Shown piece by piece: positions 1-11,450 of a stretch of DNA of 64,000 bases. Made by a program: the position numbers and the translations under genes. Every line of letters starts with the position of its first letter. The first letter of the stretch is position 1. Source of the DNA: Drosophila pseudoobscura (Eukaryota; Arthropoda; Insecta; Diptera; Drosophilidae); assembly GCF_009870125.1 (NCBI RefSeq), contig NC_046683.1:13525001-13589000 (forward strand), read 5' to 3'. Below the pieces are notes generated by a model, which did no database searches, had not been told where the DNA came from, and saw only the letters and a program-made list of their open reading frames with translations.

Positions 1-1969
1 CGCTCGACGAGGACGAGGACGAGTACGAGGACATTTGGGGACAGAGGCGGACATCGGACATCGGACATCATCGGCACGTACAACGTTGTCTCGCCCAGAC
101 AGTTTGCAAACACAAGTTCCCATCGCATCCCCAACCCAATCGCCCAATGCCACCCCCTCCTATTGTTTCGGAGAAGCCAAAAAGCTTTCACTGCTCTCTC
201 CAGCCATCCTTTCATCCGGTCAGGTTCGTTTCGTTTCGTCTCGTTTCGCTTTCAGAGCGGTCTTAAAGATAAAAACTAGTGGATCAGCAGCACTTAATTA
301 CATGAAACGAAAACTGTTAACATTCCGGACGAAGAACGATGGAGGCGGCTTGGGAGTGGGACTGCGACTGGGAGTGAGTGTGGGTCTTAAGTGGTCCACC
401 CATCCCATTGTTTGGATGGCATGTGACATGATAATCATCGACCGAGGGGCTCTCTTTCGCATCTCACGAATCACTCACCATATCAAAGCGGTTCATAAAA
501 CTGAAGGACACACTCTCGTCCCCCGTTTCCCGTTCCCCGTTCCCCATTCTAGCGATAGGCGATATCAACCTCAAGGGTCGGCAGTGTTAATTGACCCAAT
601 TGTGAGTTGAGGGAGGGGGTCTGGTGGCATGTGGTGGGTGGGTTATGGGTTTGGGGTGTGAGGACTTCAGGATGTGCACTAAACTGCGGGGCAGCGGCTG
701 CTGTCTGCAACGGAGGAGGCGTTGACCTACAAACAAAAAAAACCAAAACGGCATATGACCAATAATGGTAGCCTCCTGCTCTCGCTCCTGCTCCGTCGCA
801 TAACTTCGTATAATCTGATGCGATTTTGAGATTTGTAAAGCGAACCATCGCAAACGGAATCAGAATCGGAATCGGACGGAGGATGCCGCACACACAGGAG
901 GAGGCAGTGAACCTGAGTGGATTTTTGTACACCTCGCACATAGAGAAAGCATGAGGGTATGTTGGTTTCAAATAAAAGCGATTGATGTATAAGATCAGTG
1001 CAAATAAATAAAATAGAGGCAACATTTGGCTACAGATTTGAATGCGTGCCACCAACAGCTACCCCACAAATCATTGCCAACACTTGCCACGAAAACTAAA
1101 CGTCTTGCACGCAGGGTATCCCTTGGTCGTTCCATATCTTAGCCGACTTTTAAAAAATGCAACAGAAGGAGAAATGAAGAGGGTGGAGAAGGAGTAACAT
1201 CAGGATGAGGAAACGGCAGTGGCAGCAACAACAACAACAACATCAACAGTCGAGTGCCATAAAAGGAGCTAAAGTACAAATCGTTGTCACATGTGAGCCG
1301 CATTTTTATGGCCGCCGGCTTGGGAATTTCTGCAACATTTCCAAAAGCCTCCAGCGGCAGCAAACAGCAACAGAAAGGGGCACGGAGCACCGGGGCTGTG
1401 AAACAGTGGCAGCCTTGCATGAAGAATTTATTGTCCGCTCTGTAAATGGTCAGAGCAGGCAGACATTTGGGCATTCGACTGGCACTGGCTGCCACTCGAT
1501 TCAGCTGCAACAGCCTACTCGTACCTGCCTCCCACTGCTGCCCCTGCTCCTGCCCCTGCCCCTACCCCCGTCCCGCTCCACATTCAATTGTGCAACAGGT
1601 CAGGTTCACATTGAAGAAGGCGCTGCAATTTTTATTGCTTTCACGAGAATCACTCCGGCGGCGGGAGAAGCCCTTTAAAGGCTCAAAATGCCGCAGCCCA
1701 GAGCGGAGCAGAGCCGCAGAGCCCGCAGCCTGGACAAAGATGATTCAATTGATTGATTGATTGATTGATTGACCGCTTTGCTAAAGCAAGCAACATACAG
1801 CGTACAGCATACTACCGATAAGGTCTCGCCCCGGGCTCTTATCAGCACTCGGGGCCTGCGAAAAGTGACGTCAAGCAAATCTCAGGCCACGTGTGAGAGA
1901 GCGAATACATCGAATAAAAGCCTTAAACGTGGCAGAAAAACTATACGATAATGCTTAAGTAGTTCTTGA
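1..1969. other. noncoding flank, no gene recognised
   Basis: I see no gene here. The left edge carries a run of GAGGACGAC-like triplets, and pyrimidine-rich and CAA/CAG-rich simple sequence occurs around 1.2-1.57 kb. Open frames exist but they are driven by these low-complexity runs, lack family resemblance, and overlap on both strands. Probably intergenic DNA upstream of the sds22-like remnant. Confidence 0.5.
1749..1772. repeat. (TTGA)n microsatellite
   Basis: About six uninterrupted copies of the tetranucleotide TTGA are visible in the sequence. It lies in noncoding DNA. Confidence 0.9.
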
Positions 1970-2050
1970 ATTGTATCCCAAAACTTAAAGAAAGGCATTA
2001 AGCACTGTCGGCCGAAACTGTGGGATCCTGGTCATTCTAACCCAGGAGAC

Positions 2051-2476
2051 TGGGTTGAGTTGAATCTGAATCATCGCCGCATCGAGAAGCTGGAAGATTT
2101 CGAGCCTTCTCAATTGGCTGCCCTGCGCTGTAATCTGATGAAGAAAATCGAGAAGCTATCGCTGCTGACGACTGTGCTGGAGCTGGAGCTCTACGACAAC
2201 CAGATCAGGATAATCGAAAACCTCGAAAAGCCAACCAATTCCAAGGTCCTGGACGTGAGCTTCAATCGTCTAGCCCACATCGAGAATGTGGAGAGGCTGG
2301 TGCGTCTGAAAAATCCCAATGCCATCGAGAGCTGGCATTGCTGCAGGCTCACGCTCTGCTTGGAGTCCAATCCGTTGGCCAACGATGTGCGCTATCGTCC
2401 AAAGTTACGTGACATGTTGGCGCAGCTGCAGCAAATTGATGCCACATTGTGCACGAGGCCAAAACCAGGTCAGTAG
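2051..2476 (+). pseudogene. sds22: internally deleted copy of sds22 (PP1 regulatory subunit 7, LRR protein)
   Basis: The plus-strand frame reads a run typical of sds22, the SDS22-type leucine-rich-repeat protein that binds protein phosphatase 1. It begins VELNLNHRRIEKLE, continues through ELYDNQIRIIENLE and VLDVSFNRLAHIENVERL, and then jumps to the C-terminal cap region LESNPLANDVRY...LRDMLAQLQQIDATLC. In the family about 330 residues and some eleven LRRs are expected. Here only about three LRRs and the cap remain, so most of the repeat domain (roughly 150 or more residues) is missing. The first LRR is also scrambled. The frame stays open to the TAG at 2474-2476, but no ATG occurs between the upstream stop at 1967 and the homology start, and the first in-frame ATG falls inside an LRR. 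I infer a decayed duplicate, possibly a retrocopy. A short chimeric gene with an unseen upstream exon is the alternative. Confidence 0.75.
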
Positions 2477-3062
2477 GCTACAACACTCCCCTACACTACA
2501 CTAAACTTTCGGTCGGTAAAAAATGCTCAAAGAAATCCACAGCTATTCCATAAATCAAAAGAAAGGCCTTATTGTTCCATTTCATCAGATTAATATATGA
2601 TATCTCAAAGAACTAAACATCTAAAGACCAAGGAATTGCTGCAGTAGAAGTGTTAGAAGTATATGTCCTCAATATCTCTCCATATCCACAGATGAATCAC
2701 TCGTATCTTAAATGACATCTCAAAGGAGAGTACATTCGAAGATCAGGGGACTGTTGAAACAATCGTATGATTGAGGCCGTAGGTCAAGCACAATCAGAGC
2801 AATACGTATGCTTGTACTATCACCCGATTAAGTGTCACATCTGCTGGGGAGCCATAGGCATTCCATGGGAACTAGTTCCCCCCCTCCCATAAGCTCCACT
2901 GGTCGGCGACGTCGTCGTCTCTCGATGCTTGCGATGAGCTGGCAGACAAAGTCCAAAGCCCCAATCCAGCCGCTGATTACACAAAAAGCTGATTTCAGAT
3001 TTCACTTTCTCACATCTCGCATCTGACATCTCGGGCTGCAGCTCACTCTCTCCGATTCTCCC
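2477..3062. other. intergenic spacer upstream of the dioxygenase gene
   Basis: AT-rich sequence up to about 2.83 kb is followed by a more GC-rich, pyrimidine-rich stretch. No coding signal is recognised. The last 100 bases carry CATCTC/CTCTC runs just before the putative initiator and are the likely proximal promoter of the downstream gene. Confidence 0.5.
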
Positions 3063-3097
3063 TCAGTCAGAGACTGTCCGCGAGTCGAGCACGACGT
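3063..3097 (+). promoter_or_regulatory. Inr plus DPE-like core promoter of the dioxygenase gene
   Basis: A perfect Drosophila initiator TCAGTC lies at 3063-3068, with its A (+1) at 3065. Exactly 28 bases downstream, at 3092-3097, is CGACGT, which matches the downstream promoter element GACG(T) core except at the first purine. No TATA box is seen at -30. This would give a 42-nt 5' UTR before the ATG at 3107. The spacing is what a TATA-less Inr/DPE promoter requires, but a single match of this size can arise by chance. Confidence 0.45.
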
Positions 3098-3106
3098 AGC
3101 GCTAAA

Positions 3107-4385
3107 ATGTGGATTCAAAGACTAGGCCGCGCCCTGGGGCAGGGCAGGCGACACCTGCACGCGAAGATTGTCAAGGGAACGAGCATCGAAGTTCAGCCGG
3201 AACCAGAGAGTGGCGCCTCCTCCATGACCTTTCCGGGTGTGTGGCTGCGGGACAACTGCCGCTGCTCGGAGTGCTTCCACGGCACCTCACAGTCGCGTCG
3301 CCTCGACTGGGACACCTTCGACACGGCGGTGCGGCCCCTGAGCATCCGGTCGGACAAGGCCGCCGGGGAGGTGCACGTAAGCTGGAGCGATGCCCACGAG
3401 AGCAGCTACACGCTGGACTGGCTCCGGCAGCGCAGCTTCGATGCGGACCGACAGCGGGCGTACCTGGAGGACTTTTACCGCCCCGCCACCCGTCATTGGG
3501 CGGGAGCGGAGTTCCAGCAGGTGGCCCAGCACTTCGACTACGAGGAGGTGATGGCCAAAGACGCAGCGTTGCAACAGTGGCTCCAGGCGCTGGCCGTCTA
3601 TGGGGTGGCCCTGCTGCGCGGTGCACCGCTGGACGAGGGTGTGGTGCGGCGCCTCGCGGAGCGTGTGGGCTTCATACGGCGCACCACCTACGGGGAGGAG
3701 TTCGTGGTGCAGGCCAAGCCGGGGGCCCAGAATTTTGCCTACCTCTCGCTGCCCCTGCCCCTGCACACGGACCTGCCCTACTACGAGTACAAGCCCAGCG
3801 TGAACATCCTCCACTGCGTCGTCCAGACTGAGTCCCAGGGAGGCAGCAACCTCCTGGTGGACGCCTTCCACATTGCCGACCGCCTGCGCAGCGACCATCC
3901 CGAGGACTTTGAGCGACTCTGCCGGATACCCGTGGACTGGAACGACATTGGCAGCGAGGATGGCCGGGAGTTCCACAACATCTGGCGGGCGCCCGTCATC
4001 TGGTAAGGCATTCCCAGGCCAGATCAGATCTTGACTAACTTTTGCTCTAACTCTTTCGAACAACAGTCTAGACTCAGAGGGCAAGTACACGCGGATCAAC
4101 CACAGTGTGCCCCAGCGGGACAGCCACTTCAGTGTGCCCCTGGCGGAGGTGGAGCCCTGGTACGAGTCCTACTCGCGCTTCGTGCGCCTGGCCCGCGACG
4201 ATGCCCACGCCTTCAAGACGCGACCCGGCGATGTGCTGACCTTCAACAACATCCGCCTGCTCCATGGACGCACTGGCTACGACGACACCGAACAGAACTC
4301 CCGCTACATAGTGGGGGCCTATCTCGACTGGGACATCATCTACTCGCGGCTCCGGGTGCTCAAGAAGCGCCCCGCCATCCAATAA
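3107..4385 (+). CDS. gamma-butyrobetaine dioxygenase (BBOX/TMLH) family protein, two exons
   Basis: Coding exons are 3107-4002 and 4067-4385, joined across a 64-bp intron (GTAAGG...CAACAG), giving 404 residues. The split codon is TG|T (Cys299). This is a Fe(II)/2-oxoglutarate dioxygenase of the carnitine-synthesis family, which hydroxylates gamma-butyrobetaine (or trimethyllysine). The N-terminal domain has a zinc-type cluster C51, C53, C56 in WLRDNCRCSECFHG, with H97 in SWSDAHESSYTLDWL as the probable fourth ligand. The catalytic jelly roll carries HTD (H220, D222) and the distal histidine H365 in RLLHGRTGY, with 2-oxoglutarate-binding candidates such as R378 nearby. The basic start MWIQRLGRALGQGRRHLHAK could be a mitochondrial presequence. 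The ATG sits in a good fly context (GCTAAAATG). Length and motifs are intact. D. melanogaster has several paralogs (for example CG5321, CG10814, CG4335), and I cannot say which one is orthologous. Confidence 0.93.
4003..4066 (+). other. intron of the dioxygenase gene
   Basis: The donor is GTAAGG and the acceptor is TCGAACAACAG. The length is 64 bp, typical of short Drosophila introns, with a branch-like CTAAC at 4047-4051. Removing it joins VI-C-LDSEGKYTRINH in frame. Without splicing, a TAA follows immediately (4004-4006). Confidence 0.9.
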
Positions 4386-4386
4386 A
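4381..4386 (+). terminator. poly(A) signal overlapping the dioxygenase stop codon
   Basis: AATAAA spans the last codon and the TAA stop (CAA TAA AAG). If used, the 3' UTR would be only about 15-30 nt long. No other canonical AATAAA was noticed in the next 200 bases, but variant signals are possible. Confidence 0.45.
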
Positions 4387-7300
4387 AGTCAGGCGCAAAA
4401 GCCTTCTCCTAAAAAGAAACATATTTTCCAAGCCATTTGATGGCAGAGCTTTGAATTTGAGAATTTGAATAGTGTTCTCTGCGCGGCTCTGCTCTGCTCC
4501 TCCTCGCGGCTGCCACATGCCACATATGCTCCTGCCACACCCCTAATCTGGATTAAGCCTAAGGCGCTGAGATTTAGGCAGTTAAAGCCACTCAAGCGCA
4601 AAAATGAAAAGTTGTAAAAACTCATGACGCTGGGAGCTGGGAGGCCACTGGGATGGGAATGGGGATGTCGCTGCTTATTTGCATCGCGGCATTGCCTGAC
4701 AAATCGTTTGTGAAAATGATTGACAGCCGGCGGGGGAATGGGTCACGGAATGGGGCAGCCCTAGTGGGAGGCTGAGAAAATTGGCCCCTGGCCCCCTGGG
4801 TTATGGAAGGGGGGAATCGCTTACGAGCGAGCATTCCAGACAAATGCCAACACCTTCCCACTAGAGTTTCCACTGGCAATCGGAGTTTTGGAGTGCATTA
4901 ACCCTCTAGTGCGGGAGAAACACCGTTAATCGCTTAACACGCGCTCCTTGAGGTGGCATCTCCTTGGGGTCTTTGGGTCCTTGGGTCCTTGAGCCGCACC
5001 GAAATCTGCCTTGGGCTGCAAAAAACTTTCTATGCCAATTTCCTTTTGAATATTTTATAGGGCTCCATTATGCCTACTTATGTCTTGTTATAGTAATAAA
5101 ATAAAATTTAAAAAGTGTGTGCTGAAGTGCCGGGTTGCGGGTGGGGGGCGTCGAGAAAATTGTTAAGAAAAATATGAAAAGTCTGTGGTAACAAAAAAAA
5201 GAAAACCCCCAACGACTCCGCCGGCAACTGGAAAACATTTCGAACAACAGTTACGACAGCCAGCATCTCCACATCGACATGGCTACGGCAACGGCGACCC
5301 CCATTCGCATCCCCAATCCCTGCTCTGCCACTGGCAACAATAACAACAGTAGTAGCAGTGGCAGCGGCAGCGGCAGCAGCAACAACGAGTGGAAAAGGAA
5401 AAAACCTAAAGGAGTGGGAAGGAGGGAAAAAAGCAGGAAAAAAAGCCCCAGAGGCGGCGGAGTATAGGAGTTGTAGAAGAGATTTTGCGGCTGGCATTCG
5501 GCTGGAGCGGCCCTTGAAGTCGCTGTAATTGTGGTTGCGCTTTGCCGGACAAAATCTCTGGTACAACGGTAGCTCCAGTACCCATATTTCTCACTCATAG
5601 TCCTTCTATGAAGGATAGTTGGGGATGCAAATGTATAAGAAGCTCCATTTTTAAGGCAGATACTTATTAAATTGTGTTGAAACTCTTCCCTTTTGTATAA
5701 TTCAATTAAATGTTACTCATTTGGGCACATATTGCATCAAATTGGTACACTTTGACGCCCAACAATAACGTTTGCCTGGAAGTAGGCAATGAAAATGTTT
5801 GCTCCGCATTCTGATCAAAAAACGCTGCATACTTCCCGGCTGGGAATCCTCGGGAGAGCATCACTCGCAGATAATTCGATTGATCTTACTCGCTGAACGT
5901 AGCGCATCCATCCCATCTATGTACACAATTGCTGCTTGTGGCCACAGAAAGGCCTTTCCATGGGAAAGAACGAACGTGGAAAAGCACGGGGATATGTGTA
6001 GCCTATGCTATGCCACATGGAGCCATGGCTCCCTGTGCAAATGTTTGAGGGCGAGTGGAGTGTATTCCCTTAACACGCATCATGACGCCCAGACGAAAAG
6101 CGTACAACTTCTTTTTCGTTCCGCACTCCCACCCTTCCCCCGGCCCCCCTTCCACAGTGCTTGGAAAAGCGACGAGAAAATGAAAAGTCTATAAAAAGTT
6201 TACTTTTTTAATACTTTTCGCATTTATATGTAATAAAAATCTTGTAAAATGCGCCTTTTTTGCACTTCACAATGCGCCCCATGTGGATGGGCATCCCCCA
6301 CCTAGCACTACTCCCCCCGAAACACCCGCCCTCGAACCACCCCTCGTTTAGGGTTCAGTGCAAAATTCTGTTATACTCGACTGGCGTCTCCGGCTTTCGG
6401 CCTCCGGCAACTTGCAACTATGGAACCACAGTTCTGGATCTTCCTGGTTCCACGGGGATCCAAGGAGGAGAGTCCTGGGCCTGGCTGCTTCTGTAACTTT
6501 TGTGTAACATTTGCTGCAACAACAAGTGGCAGCACTTGAAATCCAAGCGGCGTAATTCCAGCAGACGACCAGAACGAGAATGCTTCTTAGCCGGGGCTAA
6601 GCATCTCCTAGGGGGCTGCCGCTTCCGCCGCCCCGCCCGAATGAATGAGTCTTTGAGCAAAGAACGTGGAGATGTTGTCAGGAGCGAGGAGTGAGGACGA
6701 GGACGAGGACAAGGACGGACAAAAACAACATTATTGAGGAAAAAGGTTTAATGCGGCCTAAGCTCTCCGTCTCCGTTTTCTTCCTCTAAAGGATATCTTG
6801 CCCTGATGGTGGTGGTAGTGGTGGTGGTGGGTGGGTCGTCAATCGGCATTTGGCATTTGGCATTTCTAGCCATGGCAACCCCTCCGCCCCTCCGCCCCGC
6901 ACAACCCCCAAACCACTCCCAACCTAAACCCAAAACCCAAAGCGCTGATGAGGTTGTGCAGCAGGCCACAAAATCCCAGTTGCCTGCCTCCGCTGATTGG
7001 CCAACTAATCCCCTCATATCTTTGAACAGGGTAGCAGCGAGTCCGGGATCCCCGTCTGCCCCTAGCCCTCCCCTCCCCACCCCCACACAGCACGTTTAAT
7101 AAAGTCCTGGAGAAAAGTGAGAGTGAAAGAGCTTTGCCGGGGCAAGCATTTTTCAATTTTTCACTTTAATCAAATTAAAATTCATTCGTTGCGCTTATGA
7201 AGCGTGCAAGGGCGTGGGGGGCACAGCCCAGGCAAAAAGTGGGTTTTGTTGTACCACTGTCTGCCGCTGACAGACGGAGCCGCGACGCGACGCGTCCCTT

Positions 7301-8457
7301 GCACATTGCCAGGGCAACGGGCCCGGCCCATGAGCCCATCCACCCACCAGCCCGCGAAGTTTGAATGATTTTTTGTGAAGCCTGATATCCTCTGGAAATA
7401 TTTTGGGAACGAAATTCATGGAGTGGAGATTGCAGATCATCCGAAGCCGCTGAAAATTGCTATCTCGCTATTTTCTACTGATATTTAAGCGAGAACCTAC
7501 ACAAGAACACCTCTAATTGTCAAGAATTTCATTGGAATTCTATTTGCGAGGGTATTTTTTTTGTCTATCATCCAGCAGTGACATGCTCTGGCACTTACTT
7601 CTCATCGTTTTTTATTTCTTTGTTAAGTTTGCCAGCCCGAAACTTGGTCCGCAGCTTTGCATTGCGGTCGACTTCCGTCTCCCGACTCGCAACATCCCCA
7701 TACCCATAGCCATACCCATACCCATCCGCATTGCCATTTCCATCCTAAGTCCCATCCCCATCCCCCCAGCCGAAACTCCAACGCTGCAAGGCATTTTTTG
7801 GGCAACTACAATGAATGTACATTTTAGGCAGAGACCCGGACCCGGACTCGGACCCGGACCCCGGCCCAGACCCCGGCACGGATGCAACAGCAGAAGCAGC
7901 AGCAGCAGCCACCCCCCAGTTCCAGTACCAAGGCCCGGGGCGATGAAATTTGATAAATATGCGTACATATTAGTTTCAGACCCACCCACGGATGAGCGAG
8001 AGATGAGAGCCAAAGCTCGAAATAAAACTAAAAAACAGCCCCCGGGCGGAAATTTTACTTAAATTGCGCTTTAAATTAATTTTCCCCGGCCAAGGACGAG
8101 CCAGAACACCGCCCTTTCCCTGCGATGAGTGGTGTCGAGTGCTGTGCCGAGATTTCCGAACCTCCCAAAAGTGTGATTATGAAGCACTTCTGCAGGACAA
8201 CTCGTAGGACTAAGACTAGCACCAGAACTTGGACTTGGACTAGCACTAAAACTTGGGCAAGGGACAAACATGATTGGGTTGGGTGTCTGGCACAATAAAC
8301 TGCTTATGCAAATGCAAAATCAATATGAAGGGCTGATGCTGATGTTAATGCCCCTCCTATTCGGAATGGAGCCCCGTATCTTTTTGCTCCCAGCACAGGA
8401 GTAGTCGAAGGAGTTTTGTTGAACGCTGCATAATTTTAATTGGGAATTAATTTACAG
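4387..8457. other. intergenic region with low-complexity tracts
   Basis: No gene is recognised over about 4 kb. Features seen are a CAG/AGC-rich tract around 5337-5382, a GGT-rich tract near 6806-6833, a cryptic CCCATA/CATACC run at 7695-7735, a GGACCC run at 7830-7880 and a GGACTTGGACTAGCAC-type run near 8205-8255. Open frames here follow these runs and often begin at non-ATG codons. Confidence 0.5.
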
Positions 8458-10930
8458 AATAACAGTTATTCCATAAAAATTAAGAATAACAATTATAATA
8501 ATCGTTATTCAATAAAAATCAAGAATAACAATTATAATAACAGTTATTCCATAAAAATCAAGAATAACAATTATAATAACAGTTATTCCATAAAAATCAA
8601 GAATAACAATTATAATAATAGTTATTCCATAAAAATCAAGAATAACAATTATAATAATAGTTATTCAATAAAAATCAAGAATAACAATTATAATAATAGT
8701 TATTCAATAAAAATCAAGAATAACAATTATAATAATAGTTATTCAATAAAAATCAAGAATAACAATTATAATAATAGTTATTCGATAAAAATCAAGAATA
8801 ACAATTATAATAATAGTTATTCAATAAAAATCAAGAATAACAATTATAATAATAGTTATTCAATAAAAATCAAGAATAACAATTATAATAATAGTTATTC
8901 CATAAAAATCAAGAATAACAATTATAATAATAGTTATTCCATAAAAATCAAGAATAACAATTATAATAATAGTTATTCAATAAAAATCAAGAATAACAAT
9001 TATAATAACAGTTATTCAATAGAAATCAAGAATAACAATTATAATAACTGTTATTCGATAAAAATCAAGAATAACAATTATAATAACAGTTATTCGATAA
9101 AAATCAAGAATAACAATTATAATAATAGTTATTCAATAAAAATCAAGAATAACAATTATAATAACAGTTATTCCATAAAAATCAAGAATAACAATTATAA
9201 TAATAGTTATTCCATAAAAATCAAGAATAACAATTATAATAATAGTTATTCAATAAAAATCAAGAATAACAATTATAATAATAGTTATTCCATAAAAATC
9301 AAGAATAACAATTATAATAATAGTTATTCAATAAAAATCAAGAATAACAATTATAATAACAGTTATTCGATAAAAATCAAGAATAACAATTATAATAATA
9401 GTTATTCAATAGAAATCAAGAATAACAATTATAATAACAGTTATTCCATAAAAATCAAGAATAACAATTATAATAACAGTTATTCGATAAAAATCAAGAA
9501 TAACAATTATAATAATAGTTATTCCATAAAAATCAAGAATAACAATTATAATAACAGTTATTCCATAAAAATCAAGAATAACAATTATAATAATAGTTAT
9601 TCAATAAAAATCAAGAATAACAATTATAATAATAGTTATTCGATAAAAATCAAGAATAACAATTATAATAATAGTTATTCAATAAAAATCAAGAATAACA
9701 ATTATAATAACAGTTATTCGATAAAAGTCAAGAATAACAATTATAATAACAGTTATTCGATAAAAATCCAGAATAACAATTATAATAATAGTTATTCAAT
9801 AGAAATCAAGAATAACAATTATAATAACAGTTATTCGATAAAAATCAAGAATAACAATTATAATAACAGTTATTCAATAAAAATCCAGAATAACAATTAT
9901 AATAATAGTTATTCAATAGAAATCAAGAATAACAATTATAATAACAGTTATTCGATAAAAATCAAGAATAACAATTATAATAATAGTTATTCAATAAAAA
10001 TCAAGAATAACAATTATAATAACAGTTATTCCATAAAAATCAAGAATAACAATTATAATAACAGTTATTCCATAAAAATCAAGAATAACAATTATAATAA
10101 TAGTTATTCAATAAAAATCAAGAATAACAATTATAATAACAGTTATTCCATAAAAATCAAGAATAACAATTATAATAACAGTTATTCCATAAAAATCAAG
10201 AATAACAATTATAATAATAGTTATTCCATAAAAATCAAGAATAACAATTATAATAATAGTTATTCCATAAAAATCAAGAATAACAATTATAATAACAGTT
10301 ATTCCATAAAAATCAAGAATAACAATTATAATAATAGTTATTCAATAAAAATCAAGAATAACAATTATAATAACAGTTATTCGATAAAAATCAAGAATAA
10401 CAATTATAATAACAGTTATTCCATAAAAATCAAGAATAACAATTATAATAATAGTTATTCAATAAAAATCAAGAATAACAATTATAATAACAGTTATTCC
10501 ATAAAAATCAAGAATAACAATTATAATAATAGTTATTCAATAAAAATCAAGAATAACAATTATAATAACAGTTATTCGATAAAAATCAAGAATAACAATT
10601 ATAATAATAGTTATTCAATAAAAATCAAGAATAACAATTATAATAATAGTTATTCAATAGAAATCAAGAATAACAATTATAATAACAGTTATTCGATAAA
10701 AATCAAGAATAACAATTATAATAATAGTTATTCCATTAAAATCAAGAATAACAATTATAATAATAGTTATTCAATAGAAATCAAGAATAACAATTATAAT
10801 AACAGTTATTCGATAAAAATCAAGAATAACAATTATAATAACAGTTATTCAATAAAAATCAATTATAATAATAATTATTCAATAAAAATCAAAAATAATA
10901 ATTATTCAATAAAAATCAAGAATAATAATT
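8458..10930 (+). repeat. 39-bp minisatellite array, 61 full units, single open frame
   Basis: From 8482 to 10860 there are exactly 61 consecutive 39-bp units without one insertion or deletion. A partial unit precedes them (8458-8481) and shortened degenerate units follow (10861-10930). Each unit is AT-rich and contains the inverted arms AATAAC and GTTATT. In one plus frame the array is open throughout and reads the 13-residue motif K-N-N-N-Y-N-N-S-Y-S-I-K-I, ending at TAA 10939-10941. All other frames, on both strands, hit a stop in every unit. Most variation is AAT/AAC and TCA/TCC/TCG, which are synonymous. Rarer changes give K to E (six units), K to Q, I to V and S to C. There is no ATG at the start, though TTTACAG just before 8458 resembles a splice acceptor. 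I regard it as a satellite-like array and consider coding use possible but unproven. Confidence 0.95.
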
Positions 10931-10984
10931 ATACTATATAAATTAAAGACTAAAACTTCTGTAGTATGTCACTATTAAACGTAT

Positions 10985-11450
10985 GCATACTTCCGCCCCC
11001 GAAAAGGACGAAAATCTGGCAGCAATATTGAATATACGAGAAAATTAAAAAAGTACAATCAAAGAAAATGACCCTATCTATCAGATTGCCGAATTTGGAT
11101 CAGATCGGATTATTTTTATAGCCGACGACACGCTCAGACTGATTTTCTGTCTCTCTCGCACGCACTCTTTGTCTTGTCGTTCAATATTAGCAGCGTCTTC
11201 CGGAGGAGAGCCATACTGACTAAGTATCGGTTTGAAATGTAGAGTTGCGGTCTCTGCAGCAACCACAACGTTCCCCCTCGTTGTTATTGTTCTTTACCGT
11301 CTATTCCTGCTCCAGTTCTTGCAGCCAAGGCAAAAGTTCATTTCACTATGCATCCGAAAAGTGTGCTACATATTTTTTAAACAGAAAAATTTACCTAAAT
11401 GCATTTCGGTACATCTTAGCACAGTACTCGTAGAGTAAAAAGGATCGTTT
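10985..11450. mobile_element. INE-1/DINE-1-like (SGM-like) interspersed repeat remnant
   Basis: Several stretches resemble, from memory, the abundant INE-1-type nonautonomous elements of Drosophila. These are AATGACCCTATCTATCAGAT at about 11068, a CTGTCTCTCTCGCACGCACT stretch at about 11146, TCTTCCGGAGGAGAGCCATA at about 11197, a GCGGTCTCTGCAGC stretch near 11247, and TACTCGTAGAGTAAAA near 11426. No transposase frame is present, as expected for this class. The boundaries are approximate and I cannot see clear terminal repeats. It directly abuts the 39-bp array, which may have arisen within or next to the element. Confidence 0.5.

Noticed and set aside
1205..1678. ATG-initiated frame of 157 codons with a poly-Gln start
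   Set aside because: It is driven by CAA/CAG and pyrimidine-rich simple sequence, has no family resemblance, and is matched by a frame on the opposite strand.
7517..8062. Plus frame of 181 codons with a hydrophobic start
   Set aside because: It starts at TTG, and its body is translated CCCATA and GGACCC repeats (IPIPI and PGPGL runs). It is not a real protein.
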